In this document: positions 32,553-42,800 of the stretch, in pieces
Position numbering within the stretch: position 1 is the stretch's first letter
Layout: each line of letters begins with the position of its first letter
Source of the DNA: Thermocatellispora tengchongensis
GTDB taxonomy: Bacteria > Actinomycetota > Actinomycetes > Streptosporangiales > Streptosporangiaceae
DNA: 64,000 nucleotides
NCBI RefSeq assembly: GCF_014202315.1
Contig: NZ_JACHGN010000001.1
Span: 519,757-583,756 of the forward strand
Direction: 5' to 3'
Notes under the pieces: model-generated
Databases searched by the model: none
Told to the model about the DNA's origin: nothing
What the model saw: the letters and a program-made list of their open reading frames with translations, nothing else
Made by a program: the position numbers and the translations under genes

Positions 32553-32575
32553 TTAGTCCACAACGTAGACTAAAT
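32551..32575. promoter_or_regulatory. XylR operator
   Basis: ATTTAGTC, a 9-bp spacer and GACTAAAT form a perfect 8-bp inverted repeat. The TTTAGT...ACTAAA type is familiar from xylose repressor sites. It sits 15 bp upstream of the xylA ATG between divergent xylR and xylA. Confidence 0.85.
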
Positions 32576-32589
32576 CAGGAGACGTGCTC

Positions 32590-33741
32590 ATGGACGCCTT
32601 CACTCCGAAGCCCGAGGACAAGTTCACCTTCGGCCTGTGGACGGTCGGCTGGCAGGCGCGCGACCCGTTCGGTGACGCCAGCCGCGCCCCGCTCGACCCG
32701 GTGGAGAGCGTGCACAAGCTGGCCGAGCTGGGCGCGTACGGCGTGACCTTCCACGACGACGACCTGCTGGCCGTCGAGCCCGACCGCGACCGCGCGATCG
32801 AGAAGTTCAAGAAGGCCCTGGCCGACACCGGCATGAAGGTGCCGATGGCCACCACCAACCTGTTCACCCACCCGGTGTTCAAGGACGGCGCGTTCACCAG
32901 CAACGACCGCGACGTGCGCCGCTACGCGATCCGCAAGGTGATGCGCAACCTGGACCTGGCCGCGGAGCTGGGCGCCCGGACGTACGTCTGCTGGGGCGGG
33001 CGCGAGGGCGCCGAGTCCGACGCCGCCAAGGACATCCGCGCGGCGCTCGCCCGCTACAAGGAGGCGATGGACATCCTCGGCTCCTACGTGATCGACAAGG
33101 GCTACGACATCAGGTTCGCCATCGAGCCCAAGCCGAACGAGCCCCGCGGCGACATCCTGCTGCCCACCGTCGGCCACGCGCTGGCGTTCATCAACGAGCT
33201 GGAGCACTCCGACCGGGTCGGCCTGAACCCCGAGGTCGGCCACGAGCAGATGGCCGGGCTGAACTTCGTGCACGGCATCGCCCAGGCGCTGTGGCACGGC
33301 AAGCTGTTCCACATCGACCTCAACGGCCAGCACGGCCCGAAGTACGACCAGGACCTCATCTTCGGCCACGGCGACGTCAAGAGCGCCTTCTTCCTGGTGG
33401 ACCTGCTGGAGAACGGCGGCTACGACGGCCCGCGCCACTTCGACTACAAGCCGCTGCGCACCGAGGACGCCGCGGACGTGTGGGTCTCGGCGGCGGCCAA
33501 CATGCGCACGTACCTGATCCTGAAGGCCAAGTCGAAGGCGTTCCGGGCCGACCCGGAGGTGCAGGAGGCGCTGGCGGCCTCGCGCGTCGGCGAGCTGGCC
33601 GAGCCCACGCTCGCCCCCGGCGAGACCCTGGACGACCTGGCGCGCGACGACTTCGACCCGGACAAGGCGGCCGAGCGCGGCTTCCACTTCAGCCGGCTCA
33701 ACCAGCTCGCCCTGGAGCACCTCCTCGGCGTGCGGGGCTGA
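32590..33741 (+). CDS. xylA: Xylose isomerase
   Basis: A 383-residue actinobacterial-type (class I) xylose isomerase, converting D-xylose to D-xylulose with Mg2+/Mn2+. His55 in [10 protein letters not shown] is the catalytic His with Asp58 partner, the metal-binding Glu lies in [11 protein letters not shown], and [12 protein letters not shown] plus [15 protein letters not shown] supply further metal ligands. ATG 32590 is chosen because AGGAG (32577-32581) is 8 nt upstream; GTG 32584 is too close to it. The xylulokinase gene follows after 10 bp. Confidence 0.96.
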   Translation: MDAFTPKPEDKFTFGLWTVGWQARDPFGDASRAPLDPVESVHKLAELGAYGVTFHDDDLLAVEPDRDRAIEKFKKALADTGMKVPMATTNLFTHPVFKDGAFTSNDRDVRRYAIRKVMRNLDLAAELGARTYVCWGGREGAESDAAKDIRAALARYKEAMDILGSYVIDKGYDIRFAIEPKPNEPRGDILLPTVGHALAFINELEHSDRVGLNPEVGHEQMAGLNFVHGIAQALWHGKLFHIDLNGQHGPKYDQDLIFGHGDVKSAFFLVDLLENGGYDGPRHFDYKPLRTEDAADVWVSAAANMRTYLILKAKSKAFRADPEVQEALAASRVGELAEPTLAPGETLDDLARDDFDPDKAAERGFHFSRLNQLALEHLLGVRG

Positions 33742-33751
33742 GGCGGGCCCG

Positions 33752-35140
33752 ATGACCCTCGTCGCGGGGGTGGACTCCTCCACCCAGAGCTGCAAGATCG
33801 TCATCAGGGACGCCGAGACCGGGGCGCTCGTCCGCGAGGGCCGGGCGGCCCACCCCGAGGGCACCGAGGTCCACCCCGACGCGTGGTGGACGGCGCTGAA
33901 CGCGGCGATCGAGCAGGCCGGCGGCCTGGACGACGTGGCCGCGCTCGGCGTCGGCGCGCAGCAGCACGGCATGGTCTGCCTCGACGAGGACGGCCGGGTC
34001 GTACGCCCCGCGCTGCTGTGGAACGACACCCGCTCGGCGGGCGCGGCCCGGGACCTGATCGGCGAGCTGGGCGGCCCGGAGAAGTGGGCCGACGCGGTGG
34101 GCAGCGTGCCGGTGGCCTCGTTCACCGTCACCAAGCTGCGCTGGCTGGCCGAGCACGAGCCGGACAACGCCGCCCGTACGCGGGCGGTGTGCCTGCCGCA
34201 CGACTGGCTCACCTGGAAGCTGGCGGGCGCGCCCGGCCTGGACGGGCTGCGCACCGACCGGGGCGACGCCTCGGGCACCGGCTACTGGTCGCCCGCCACC
34301 GGGGCGTACCGGCCGGACCTGCTGGAGCTGGCCTTCGGCCGGGTGCCGGTCCTGCCCGAGGTGCTGGAGCCGGCCGGTGAGGCCGGCCGCCACGGCGGCG
34401 TGCGGCTCGCGGCGGGCACCGGCGACAACATGGCGGCGGCCCTCGGGGTCGGCGCCCAGCCGGGCGACGTGGTCGTGTCGATCGGCACCTCCGGCACCGC
34501 CTTCGCGGTCGCGGAGACGCCCAGCGCCGACCCCAGCGGGCTGGTCGCCGGGTTCGCCGACGCCACCGGCCGCTACCTGCCCCTGGTCTGCACCCTGAAC
34601 GCGGCCAGGGTGCTGGACGCGGCGGCCCGGATGCTCGGCGTGAGCCTGGACGAGCTGGGCGAGCTGGCCCTCGCCGCGCCCGCGGGCGCGGGCGGGCTGG
34701 CGCTGGTGCCGTACCTGGAGGGCGAGCGCACGCCCAACCTGCCCGACGCCACCGGCTCCCTGCACGGCCTCCGGCTCGACAACGCCACCCCCGGGCACCT
34801 CGCGCGGGCGGCGATCGAGGGCCTGCTGTGCCACCTCGCCGACGCCTTCGACGCGCTCGGGCTCGCCCCGGAGCGGGTGCTGCTGATCGGCGGCGGGGCC
34901 CGCTCCGAGGCCGTGCGCCGGATCGCGCCGACCGTGTTCGGGCGGCCGGTGGTCGTGCCGCAGCCCGGGGAGTACGTCGCCGACGGCGCGGCCCGGCAGG
35001 CCGCCTGGCTGCTCTCCGGAACGCCGGAGCCGCCCGTCTGGACCTCGGCGGGCGCCCGGCACTACGAGGCCGAGGTCACCCCGGGCGTGCGCGAGCGCTA
35101 CGCCGCCGCGCGCGACCGGGAGTACCCACCGGCCTCCTGA
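33752..35140 (+). CDS. xylB: Xylulokinase
   Basis: A 462-residue FGGY-family kinase that phosphorylates D-xylulose to enter the pentose phosphate pathway. The N-terminal phosphate loop is [17 protein letters not shown], the substrate region [22 protein letters not shown] and the catalytic Asp in [13 protein letters not shown]; the second domain has ATP motif [11 protein letters not shown] and [14 protein letters not shown]. Second gene of the xylAB operon, ended by a strong hairpin. Confidence 0.95.
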   Translation: MTLVAGVDSSTQSCKIVIRDAETGALVREGRAAHPEGTEVHPDAWWTALNAAIEQAGGLDDVAALGVGAQQHGMVCLDEDGRVVRPALLWNDTRSAGAARDLIGELGGPEKWADAVGSVPVASFTVTKLRWLAEHEPDNAARTRAVCLPHDWLTWKLAGAPGLDGLRTDRGDASGTGYWSPATGAYRPDLLELAFGRVPVLPEVLEPAGEAGRHGGVRLAAGTGDNMAAALGVGAQPGDVVVSIGTSGTAFAVAETPSADPSGLVAGFADATGRYLPLVCTLNAARVLDAAARMLGVSLDELGELALAAPAGAGGLALVPYLEGERTPNLPDATGSLHGLRLDNATPGHLARAAIEGLLCHLADAFDALGLAPERVLLIGGGARSEAVRRIAPTVFGRPVVVPQPGEYVADGAARQAAWLLSGTPEPPVWTSAGARHYEAEVTPGVRERYAAARDREYPPAS

Positions 35141-35144
35141 TCGC

Positions 35145-35180
35145 GTCCGCCGAGGGGCCTCGGGGGGCCTCTCGGCGGAC
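35145..35180 (+). terminator. Terminator of the xylAB operon
   Basis: GTCCGCCGAGGGGCC and GGCCTCTCGGCGGAC form a 15-bp stem (one G-U pair) with a 6-nt loop, starting 4 bp after the xylB stop codon. Confidence 0.85.
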
Positions 35181-35288
35181 CCGCCCCCGCCCCCTGCCGG
35201 CCTCTCAGGGATCTCGGGGACGGGGTCAGGGGTTCCTCAGGGATCGCGCCGGATGTCCGGTACGCGGCTCCGGCGCGATCCTGGGGAC

Positions 35289-35984
35289 ATGCTTCACCTC
35301 AGCAGGTTCACCCGCGTCTATCCGCTGCTCGCGGCGGCCGGGATCGCTCTGGCCGCCGCGGCATTCGTGTTCGGCGCGCTCACCGCGAACTCCCACCTGG
35401 ACACGCTGAACCTCACCGTCAGCGAGTACGCCGTGGCCGATCGCGGGGGCGCCACGGGGTTCGCGATGACGGCGCTCGGCGTGGCGGCGTTCGCGCTGAC
35501 GGCCGGGCTGCGGGCGGTGGGCGCTCCGGTGCGGGGGGCACCGGAGCGGCTGCTGCTGGGGTGGGGCTCCGCCATGGCCGTCGCGGGGCTCGTGCCCGCC
35601 CTCCTGGGCGGCGCGGCCCCGGGCCTGGCGGTCGAGGCGCACCGGTACGCCTCGATCGCGGCCTTCGTCGGCCTGCCGGTCGCGGCCGGGCTCCTCGTGG
35701 GCCGCTTCGGCGCCGACGAGCGGTGGCGGCCGGTGGCCAGGCCGTTCGAGTGGCTGGCCCTGGCGGGCGGGTTCGGGCTGCTGGCGATCACGTACGCGGC
35801 GCTGCCGGGCGACGGGGTCATGGTCGGGCTCGCGGAGCGGGCGCTGCTGGCCGTCGAGACCGGGATGCTCGCGGTGCTTGTGGTGCACGTGGTGCGGATC
35901 ACTTGGGGCCCGCAGATCCGGAAATTGCTCGACAGGGGCCCATCAACCATGGCAAATCCGGTGCTATTCTCGCGGCGGTCTTAG
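35289..35984 (+). CDS. DUF998-family membrane protein
   Basis: A 231-residue integral membrane protein with about six hydrophobic segments. The first (LLAAAGIALAAAAFVFGALT) is followed by SEYAVADRGG, characteristic of DUF998 proteins, and later segments include ASIAAFVGLPVAAGLLVG. Function unknown. ATG 35289 is chosen for the first membrane helix; GATCCT ending 6 nt before it could be a leaderless -10 box. It stands between the xyl operon terminator and a sensor kinase. Confidence 0.75.
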   Translation: MLHLSRFTRVYPLLAAAGIALAAAAFVFGALTANSHLDTLNLTVSEYAVADRGGATGFAMTALGVAAFALTAGLRAVGAPVRGAPERLLLGWGSAMAVAGLVPALLGGAAPGLAVEAHRYASIAAFVGLPVAAGLLVGRFGADERWRPVARPFEWLALAGGFGLLAITYAALPGDGVMVGLAERALLAVETGMLAVLVVHVVRITWGPQIRKLLDRGPSTMANPVLFSRRS

Positions 35985-36004
35985 TCAGGTCGTCAGCGGG
36001 ATGA

Positions 36005-38551
36005 ATGGGCGGTGTCATGGCGTCGGGCAGGTCCATTCGGGTCAGGATCTCGGGCCTGGTCGCCGTGCCGGCCTTGGCGCTGGTCGCCGTGACCGGCTAC
36101 GTCGCCGCCGACGCCGCCGGTGAGGCGTCCCGGCTGCGGGCCGCCGCCACCGCGCACGCCGTCCTCGGCGACGCCGCCGGCGGGCTGATCGTGGCGCTCC
36201 AGCGCGAGCACCTGGTCACCGCCGAGTACCTGGCCACCCGCTCCGACCGGGGCCGTACCGCCCTCATCCAGCAACGCGCGCGCACCGACCGCGCCCGCAC
36301 CCACCTCCGCGACCGCTCGGCCGCCCCGGAGACCCGCGCGGCGATGACGGCGGAGGTCAAGGCCGCCCACGACGCCCTGATGCGCGAATCGCGCCGGGTG
36401 GACGCGCTGCGCGCCTCCATCGACGAGACGCGGGAGGCCACCGGGGGGACCGACGGCGGCACCAAGACCCGAGGCCGCGGCGACAAGACCAGGCCCAAGG
36501 CCCCCGCAACGACCGCCGACACCACCACCGCCACCGGGACGACCCGCCCCGTGCCCACCGCCACGACCCGCCCCGTGCCCACCGGGACGACGCGCCCCGT
36601 GGCCACCGACACGTCGCGCCCCGCGGCCACCGACACGACGCGCCCCGTGCCCACCGGGACGACCCGCCCCGCGGCCACCGGGACGACGCGCCCCGTGGCC
36701 ACCGACACGTCGCGCCCCGCGGCCACCGACACCGCGACGACGCGCCCCACCGCGCACGCGGCGGCGCGTGGTGAGGAGCGGGCCGACGGCTCGGGCACGC
36801 AGGTGGCGGCTGCGGACGACGGGCGGGCCGGTGGCTCGGGTGTGCGGCGAGCGGCGCGCGGTGAGGAGCGGGCCGGGGGGTCGGCCGTGCGGCGGGTGAC
36901 GGGGGCCGAGGGGATCGCGCTGGCGGCGCTGGCGCCGGAGTTCGGCCGGGTGACCGAGGCCGGGCAGCGGCTCGTGACCGCCGTGATGATGTCCACCGAC
37001 CCCGCCCTGTACCGGCAGGCGCGCGCCCTCGCGACGCTGGCCCAGGCCAAGGATCTCCTCGCCGGGGAGCGGGCGCTGGCGGCCGGGGTGCTGGCGGCCG
37101 GGCGCCAGATGACCCCCGCCGAGCAGCGCGCCTTCGGCCGGCTCGCCGGCACCCGGGCCTACCTGTACGAGCAGGGCGTGGCGGAGCTGGAGCCGGCGCT
37201 GCGGGCGCCGTTCCAGCGGGCCGGGGCCGGGGAGGCGTACCGGCGGTTCGCCGCCGCCGAGGACCGGCTCGCCGCCGGGAACGCGCTGCGCGTCTCGCAC
37301 CCGGAGTGGCGGACGTTCGGCGACCAGGTGGACGCGGCCTACCAGAAGGCCCTGGACGAGTCCGGCAAGGCGCTCGCGGCCCGGATCGGGCCCCTGGCCG
37401 ACGAGGCGCTGCTGCGGGCCGGGCTCGCCGCCGCCACCGGGCTCGCCGCGTTGCTGATCTCGGTGCTCGTGGCCCGCAGGGTGGGCCGGGGGGTGGTCCG
37501 GGAGCTGGGCGTGCTGCGTACGGCGGCGCGCGAGCTGACGGCCGTACGCCTGCCGGCCGTCACGGCGCGGGTGCGCCAGGGCGAGGAGGTGGACCTCACC
37601 ACCGCCGTGCCCTCCTTCGTCTCGCCCCGGCACAGCCGCGAGGTGCGCGAGCTGGCGCACGCGCTCGACGGGCTGCGCCGCACCGCCGTCGAGGCGGCGG
37701 CCGAGCGCGCGGTGCTGCGCGCCTCGGCCGGACAGGCGCTGCGCGGCGTGGCCAAGCGCAGCCAGTCGATGCTGCAGCGGCAGCTCCGGATGCTCGACGT
37801 GATGCAGCGCCGCACCAAGGACGCCAGGGCGCTGGAGAACCTGGTGCGGATCGACCACCACACCACCCGCATGCGCCGGTACGCCGAGAGCCTGATCGTC
37901 CTGTCCGGCGGCTCGCCCGGCCGCTCCTGGCGCCGCCCGGTGCCGGTGGCGCACGCGCTGCGCGCCGCGGTGGCCGGGATCGAGGAGTACGGGCGGGTGC
38001 GCGTCTACCCCATGCCGGAGGCCCGGATCGCCGGCCCGGCCGTCGCCGACGTGGTGCACGTGCTCGGCGAGCTGATCGACAACGCCGTCGCGTACTCGCC
38101 GGACAACACCGAGGTCTCCGTGCGCGGCGAGGCCGCCGGGGACGCGTACCGGATCGAGGTCGAGGACCGGGGCGGCGGGATGGCCCTGGGCGAGCGCAAG
38201 GCCGCCAACCGGATGCTGGCCGGCCCGCCGGAGGAACTGGACCTGGCCGGCATCGACCGCCTCGGCCTGCTCGTCGCCGGGCGGCTGGCGGTCAAGCACG
38301 GCCTGCGGGTCGAGCTGGCGGCTTCGCCCTTCGGCGGCACGACGGCGGTGGTGCTGATCCCCGGCTCGCTGGTCACGCTGCCACCGGCCGCGCCCCCGGC
38401 CGAGACCGGGGACGAGGAGCGTACCGGTGAGCGCCCCGACGCGCGGCCCGGCCGGCGCCCCGGCGAGGCCGCGGCGGCGGAGGAGGCCGGGGGCGCCGGG
38501 GAACTCGTCGGGGGCCAGAAGGTCGGGGGCCAGGTGGCCGGGGATCAGTAG
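36005..38551 (+). CDS. NIT-type sensor histidine kinase with repeat insertion
   Basis: An 848-residue membrane sensor of the nitrate/nitrite-sensing (NIT)/conservon CvnA type. One membrane segment is near residues 15-35 and the second near 468-490, with the sensor region between. That region begins like NIT domains (GGLIVALQREHLVTAEYLAT) but is interrupted at about 148-300 by a low-complexity insertion with eight 8-residue repeats (TTRPVPTG type), then resumes with ERALAAGVLAAGRQMTPAEQ. Then HAMP-like, the helical RIDHHTTRMRRYAESLIVLS (about 617), and a HATPase domain with ELIDNAVAYSPDN. It faces the conservon operon and overlaps cvnD by 7 bp. GGGA precedes ATG 36005; ATG 36017 is possible. 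Confidence 0.85.
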   Translation: MGGVMASGRSIRVRISGLVAVPALALVAVTGYVAADAAGEASRLRAAATAHAVLGDAAGGLIVALQREHLVTAEYLATRSDRGRTALIQQRARTDRARTHLRDRSAAPETRAAMTAEVKAAHDALMRESRRVDALRASIDETREATGGTDGGTKTRGRGDKTRPKAPATTADTTTATGTTRPVPTATTRPVPTGTTRPVATDTSRPAATDTTRPVPTGTTRPAATGTTRPVATDTSRPAATDTATTRPTAHAAARGEERADGSGTQVAAADDGRAGGSGVRRAARGEERAGGSAVRRVTGAEGIALAALAPEFGRVTEAGQRLVTAVMMSTDPALYRQARALATLAQAKDLLAGERALAAGVLAAGRQMTPAEQRAFGRLAGTRAYLYEQGVAELEPALRAPFQRAGAGEAYRRFAAAEDRLAAGNALRVSHPEWRTFGDQVDAAYQKALDESGKALAARIGPLADEALLRAGLAAATGLAALLISVLVARRVGRGVVRELGVLRTAARELTAVRLPAVTARVRQGEEVDLTTAVPSFVSPRHSREVRELAHALDGLRRTAVEAAAERAVLRASAGQALRGVAKRSQSMLQRQLRMLDVMQRRTKDARALENLVRIDHHTTRMRRYAESLIVLSGGSPGRSWRRPVPVAHALRAAVAGIEEYGRVRVYPMPEARIAGPAVADVVHVLGELIDNAVAYSPDNTEVSVRGEAAGDAYRIEVEDRGGGMALGERKAANRMLAGPPEELDLAGIDRLGLLVAGRLAVKHGLRVELAASPFGGTTAVVLIPGSLVTLPPAAPPAETGDEERTGERPDARPGRRPGEAAAAEEAGGAGELVGGQKVGGQVAGDQ
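36539..36730 (+). repeat. 24-bp in-frame tandem repeat, eight copies, inside the sensor kinase
   Basis: Eight consecutive 24-bp units encode residues 179-242 as variants of T-T/S-R-P-V/A-P/A-T-G/D/A. Units 3-4 and 7-8 are matching pairs (PVATD then SRPAATD), pointing to expansion by duplication of larger blocks. All changes keep the frame. Confidence 0.9.
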
Positions 38552-39120
38552 CGGCTGGTGGTGATCTTCTTCAGGGCGTGCTCGACCAGGGTGATCAGCA
38601 CGGTCTTGGCCGAGGAGCGCAGGCGGACGTCGCAGTTGAGCACCGGCACGTCGGGGTCGAGGTCGAGTGCGATCCGCACGTCCTCGGGCTCGTAGCGCGC
38701 CGCGCCGTCGAAGCAGTTGACCGCCACGATGAACGGCGTGCCGCGCTGCTCGAAGTAGTCGACGGAGGGAAAGCAGTCGGTCAGCCGCCGGGTGTCGGCG
38801 AGCACGACCGCGCCCAGCGCGCCGTAGGACAGTTCATCCCACATGAACCAGAACCGCTCCTGGCCCGGCGTGCCGAACAGGTAGACGACGAGGCCCTCCC
38901 GGATGGTGATCCGGCCGAAGTCCATGGCGACCGTGGTCGTGGTCTTGCCCTCTACGCCGCCGAGGTCGTCGATGCCGATGCCGCGGTCGGACAGCACCTC
39001 TTCGGTGCGCAGCGGCCGGATCTCGCTCACGGCGCCGACGAGCGTGGTCTTGCCCACGCCGAAGCCGCCCGCGATCAGAATCTTGAGCGCGACGGGTTCG
39101 TCAGAGGGCCCGAAGTCCAT
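38545..39120 (-). CDS. Conservon small GTPase (CvnD type)
   Basis: A 191-residue Ras-like GTP-binding protein. The P-loop is GGFGVGKTTLVGAV (about 17-30), switch residues TTTTVAMDFG, the G3 motif FGTPGQERFWFMW, VLADTRRLTDCF, and NCFDGA replacing the NKxD guanine-specificity motif (Asn and Asp kept). It is the last gene of the conservon, overlapping cvnC by 20 bp. Conservon GTPases cycle on the membrane with the sensor kinase CvnA. It also overlaps the convergent sensor-kinase stop by 7 bp. Confidence 0.93.
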   Translation of the reverse strand: MDFGPSDEPVALKILIAGGFGVGKTTLVGAVSEIRPLRTEEVLSDRGIGIDDLGGVEGKTTTTVAMDFGRITIREGLVVYLFGTPGQERFWFMWDELSYGALGAVVLADTRRLTDCFPSVDYFEQRGTPFIVAVNCFDGAARYEPEDVRIALDLDPDVPVLNCDVRLRSSAKTVLITLVEHALKKITTSRY

Positions 39121-39472
39121 TGATCACTTCCTTGAGAACGCGCTCGCTCGCGCGCGGCGTCGCCATGGCGGCGGGCGCGCGCACGCTGATGAGCCCTTGA
39201 TCCTTCAGATCCCCGAGAAGTACCCGGACGACGCCGAGTGGCAGGTCGAGGTCCGAGGCGATGTCGGCCACGGACACCGCGCGCCTGGAGATGTGGAGGA
39301 TCCGCTCCTGCTCCGGGCCGAGCACCAGGCCCTGCGGCCGGCGTTCGCCGGTCGCGGTCACCATGGCGATCACGTCCATGTCGTCCGCGGAGGACCTGGC
39401 GCGCCCGCGGGTCAGCGCGAACGGCCGGACCACCGGCCCGGCCTCGTCGTCCAGCCACTCGGGGCCGCTCAT
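39101..39472 (-). CDS. Conservon DUF742 protein (CvnC type)
   Basis: A 123-residue DUF742 protein. It has the family pattern VRPFALTRGRARSS near the N-terminus and a winged-helix-like middle (ILHISRRAVSVADIASDLDL, VRVLLGDLKDQGLISVRAP). In conservons it forms a membrane-bound complex with CvnA, B and D; DNA binding is uncertain. Overlaps cvnB by 4 nt and cvnD by 20 nt. Confidence 0.93.
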   Translation of the reverse strand: MSGPEWLDDEAGPVVRPFALTRGRARSSADDMDVIAMVTATGERRPQGLVLGPEQERILHISRRAVSVADIASDLDLPLGVVRVLLGDLKDQGLISVRAPAAMATPRASERVLKEVINGLRAL

Positions 39473-39873
39473 GACAGCGCCCGCGGACTCGTCGAGATGT
39501 GCTGCCCGACCCGCTTGACCAGCATCGCCATCTCGTACGCGATGTGGCCCACGTCGGCGTCGGAGCTGCTGAGCACGGCCAGGCAGGTGCCCTGGCCGGC
39601 CGCGGTCACGAACAGGAAGGCCGCCTCCATCTCCACGATGGTCTGCCGCACCTCGCCGCCCCCGAAGTGCCGCCCGGCGCCGCGGGCCAGGCTCTGGAAA
39701 CCGGCGGCCACGGCGGACAGATGCTCGGCGTCCTCACGGGTGAGTCCCCTGGAGAAGCCCACCGCGAGCCCGTCCGTGGACAGGATGACCGCCTGGCGCA
39801 CGGCCGCCACCCGTGTGGTGAGGTCGTCCAGCAGCCAGTTCAGCTCGCCGGTGTTGCTCTGATGCCCGGTCAT
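39469..39873 (-). CDS. Conservon roadblock/LC7 protein (CvnB type)
   Basis: A 134-residue roadblock/LC7-domain protein: LNWLLDDLTTRVAAVRQAV, ILSTDGLAVGFSRGLTRED, LSAVAAGFQSLARGAG and FLFVTAAGQGTCLAVL are typical. Roadblock proteins regulate small GTPases, here the neighbouring CvnD. Its start overlaps the cvnA stop by 4 nt (ATGA). Confidence 0.93.
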   Translation of the reverse strand: MTGHQSNTGELNWLLDDLTTRVAAVRQAVILSTDGLAVGFSRGLTREDAEHLSAVAAGFQSLARGAGRHFGGGEVRQTIVEMEAAFLFVTAAGQGTCLAVLSSSDADVGHIAYEMAMLVKRVGQHISTSPRALS

Positions 39874-42800
39874 TCGTCCCTCTTGTCGCCTGTCGTGTGG
39901 TGTACGTAGTCGGAAGCTTCCTCGCGTCCGCGGCGTACTCCCTGCTGGAAGGCGGAGAACAGGGCGCGGACCTCGTCGGGGGAGCGTTCCGCCGAGGGCC
40001 CGCCGGAGCCCTCGGAGCCGGTGTGCTCGGGCGGTTCAGAGTACTCGACCTTGTGGTCGGCGCGCGCTTCCCCGCCGGTGCGTTCTCCCTCCCGCTCCCC
40101 GTCGGCACCGTCGGACGCGTCGGCGCGCCCGGGCGAGGCTGCGCTGCCGGACACGTGGGCGCTGCCGGGCACGTCGGCGCGCTCGCCGGCGTCGGGGCGG
40201 TCGTGGGGTGTCTTGCGGAGCTGGGGGGCCATGTGGGCCTGACGTACCCGCTTGGGCAGCCCGGCATGCGCGCCGGCGGCGGGGGCGGAGCGGACGGGCC
40301 CGTGCGGCTCGCGAGCGGCGTCCTCGTCGTCCGTGCCCGCCTCCGCGGGCTCCTCGGGCTCCGGTTCGGGCGTGCCGTTCACGACGGTCAGCGCCACACC
40401 GCCGCGCCGCGACGGCAGCGGCGGCGGGGGGGAGCCGTTCTCCGGACGCCGGTCGCCGTCGTCGGAGGCGTGGGCCGTGCCCACCGCGCCCTCCAATGCA
40501 GCGGAGTCAGCGGAGTCCGCGGAGTCCGTGGCGTCCGTGGCGTCCGTGAAGTCCAGGGCCTCGGCGGTGGTGGGGGCGGCCAGCGGGCCGGGCGTCCCCG
40601 GGGGGCGCAGCGGCGTGAACGGCGACCGTTCGGCGGGCGGCGCGGCCGGCGCGGGCGGACGCTGGGCGGGCCGCGGGGTGAACAGGTCGGAGTTCGAGGG
40701 CGTCAGGATCTCCTCGCCGCCGTCACCCGCCGGCCGCGGGCGCCGCGCGTCCGGGTCGGCGGCCCGCCGTACGGCCGGGCGCTCGGCCCTGCGGGGCCGG
40801 TCGGCGCGCTCGGTCCGCCTGGGCCGCTCGGCCCGCCGGGGCTGCCCGGCGCCGCCGCGATCGGTACGCTGCGGCCCGCCCCGGTCCGTACGCTGGGGCA
40901 GTGCGGTGGCGGCGATCGTACTCGGCCCGCCGTGCGGCCCCGGCCCCTGCGCCGGGCCGGGGCCCGCCGCGATGGCGGCCGGGCCCGCGACGGGGTTGTC
41001 CAGATCGGCGACGAGCGTGCGCGGCAGCAGCACGATCGCCGTCGTGCCGCCGTACGGCGAGGCGCGCAGCATGACCCTGATCCCGTGCCGGGCGGCCAGC
41101 CGGCCCACCACGAACAGGCCCAGGCGGTCGCTGTCGGCCAGGTCGAACTCCGGCGGCTCGGCCAGGCGGGCGTTGATCGCCGCGTACTCCTCCGGGTGCA
41201 GCCCCAGCCCGCGGTCCTCGACCTCGACGGCGAAGCCGTTGGCCACGGTGTCGCCGCGCACGGTGACCGTGCTGCCGGGCGGCGAGAACAGGGTCGCGTT
41301 CTCGATCAGCTCGGCCAGCAGGTGGGTGACGTCGGCGACCGCGGAGCCGATGACGGCCGCGGCGGGTGCGGGCAGCACGGTGACCCGGGTGTAGTCCTCG
41401 ACCTCGCTGACCGCCGCCCGCAGCACGTCGATGACCGGCACCGGCCTGCGCCAGGCGCGGCCGGGCACCGCGCCGGACAGGATGATCAGGCCCTCGGCGT
41501 GCCTGCGCATGCGGGTGGTCAGGTGGTCCAGCCGGAACAGGTCTTCCAGGGTGTCCGGGTCCTCGGTGCGCCGCTGCATCCCGTCCAGCAGCGTGAACTG
41601 CTTGTGCAGCAGGGTCTGCTTGCGCCGGGCGAGGTTCACGAACACCTGGCTGACACCCCGGCGCAGCTCGGCCTGGCCCACGGCGGCCTGGATCGCGGTG
41701 CGCTGCACCGAGGCGAACGCCTGGGCCACGTCCCTGATCTCGATCGAGCCGGTCGCCTTGATCGGCGGGGCCTCGGCCTCGATGTCCACGGGCTCGGCGC
41801 GGCGCAGGCGCTCCACGACGCTCGGCAGGTGCACGTTGGCCAGGTCCATCGCCGTACGCCGCAGGCCGGCCAGCTCGCGGGCCAGGCGGCGGCCGAAGCG
41901 CACCGAGATGATGATCGAGGCGACGACCGCGATCAGGCCGACGCCGCCGGCGATTGCGATCCGGACCAGGATGCCGGTGGCGATCGAGGTGGCCCGGTCG
42001 GTGAGGATCGCCGAGGACGACGCCCCCAGCCTGTCCAGCGAGACCGAGACGCTCTGCGCGGCGGCCCGCCACCGCTCGGCGTCGGCGTCCAGCCGGCCGT
42101 TCGCGGCGTCGGTCTCGGTGATGATCTGCCGTTCCAGGTCGGCGAACTGCTTGAAGGTGCTGGAGTAGAGCACGTTCTCGTACGGCCGGCGCAGCTCGGC
42201 GTCCAGGGCCGACAGGCCGCGCGCGTGCAGGAGGCGCCGGTTGGAGACGTACTCGGTGAAGGCGATGCGCTCGCCGGGGGTCAGGCGGCGGTCGATGAGC
42301 GCCCCGCTGATCAGCGCGTTCTCGCGGGCGATGTACTCATAGGCGTTGCCCATCGCCTGCATGGCCGCGGCCTGCTGGAAGATCGACAGGTCGGGGACCG
42401 CGCTGAGCTGGTCGTACACGCGGAAGACCTGGTCCAGGATCTCGTTGTAGTCGGTGAGCGCGGTGAGCCGGTCGCTGGTGCCCTCGTCGATCGCGGTCCG
42501 GATCTGCGGCAGGCGGTCGAGCTGGTCGAGCAGGGCGTTGAGCGGCACCCGCATCTCGTCCGAGACGGCCTCGGCGGCGTCCTCGCCCAGCGCCGCCTGC
42601 CGGAAGCGCTTGACCGAGGCGTCGGTCCGGGTGCGCTGGGCGGCGAGGTCGCTGGGGATGACCCGGGAGCTGATCGCGACCGCGGAGCGGGCGCGCTCGT
42701 CCTGAAGCTGGAGCCCGAGGTCGGTGGAGGTGACGCCGATGGTGTTGTAGAGGGTCTCCGCCCTGAGCAGGGCCGCTCCGTCGCCGACGGTCAGGTTGAG

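Noticed and set aside
36005-38551. Pseudogene because of the low-complexity insertion
   Set aside because: The frame is intact across all repeats and both flanking domains, and every repeat unit is a multiple of 3.
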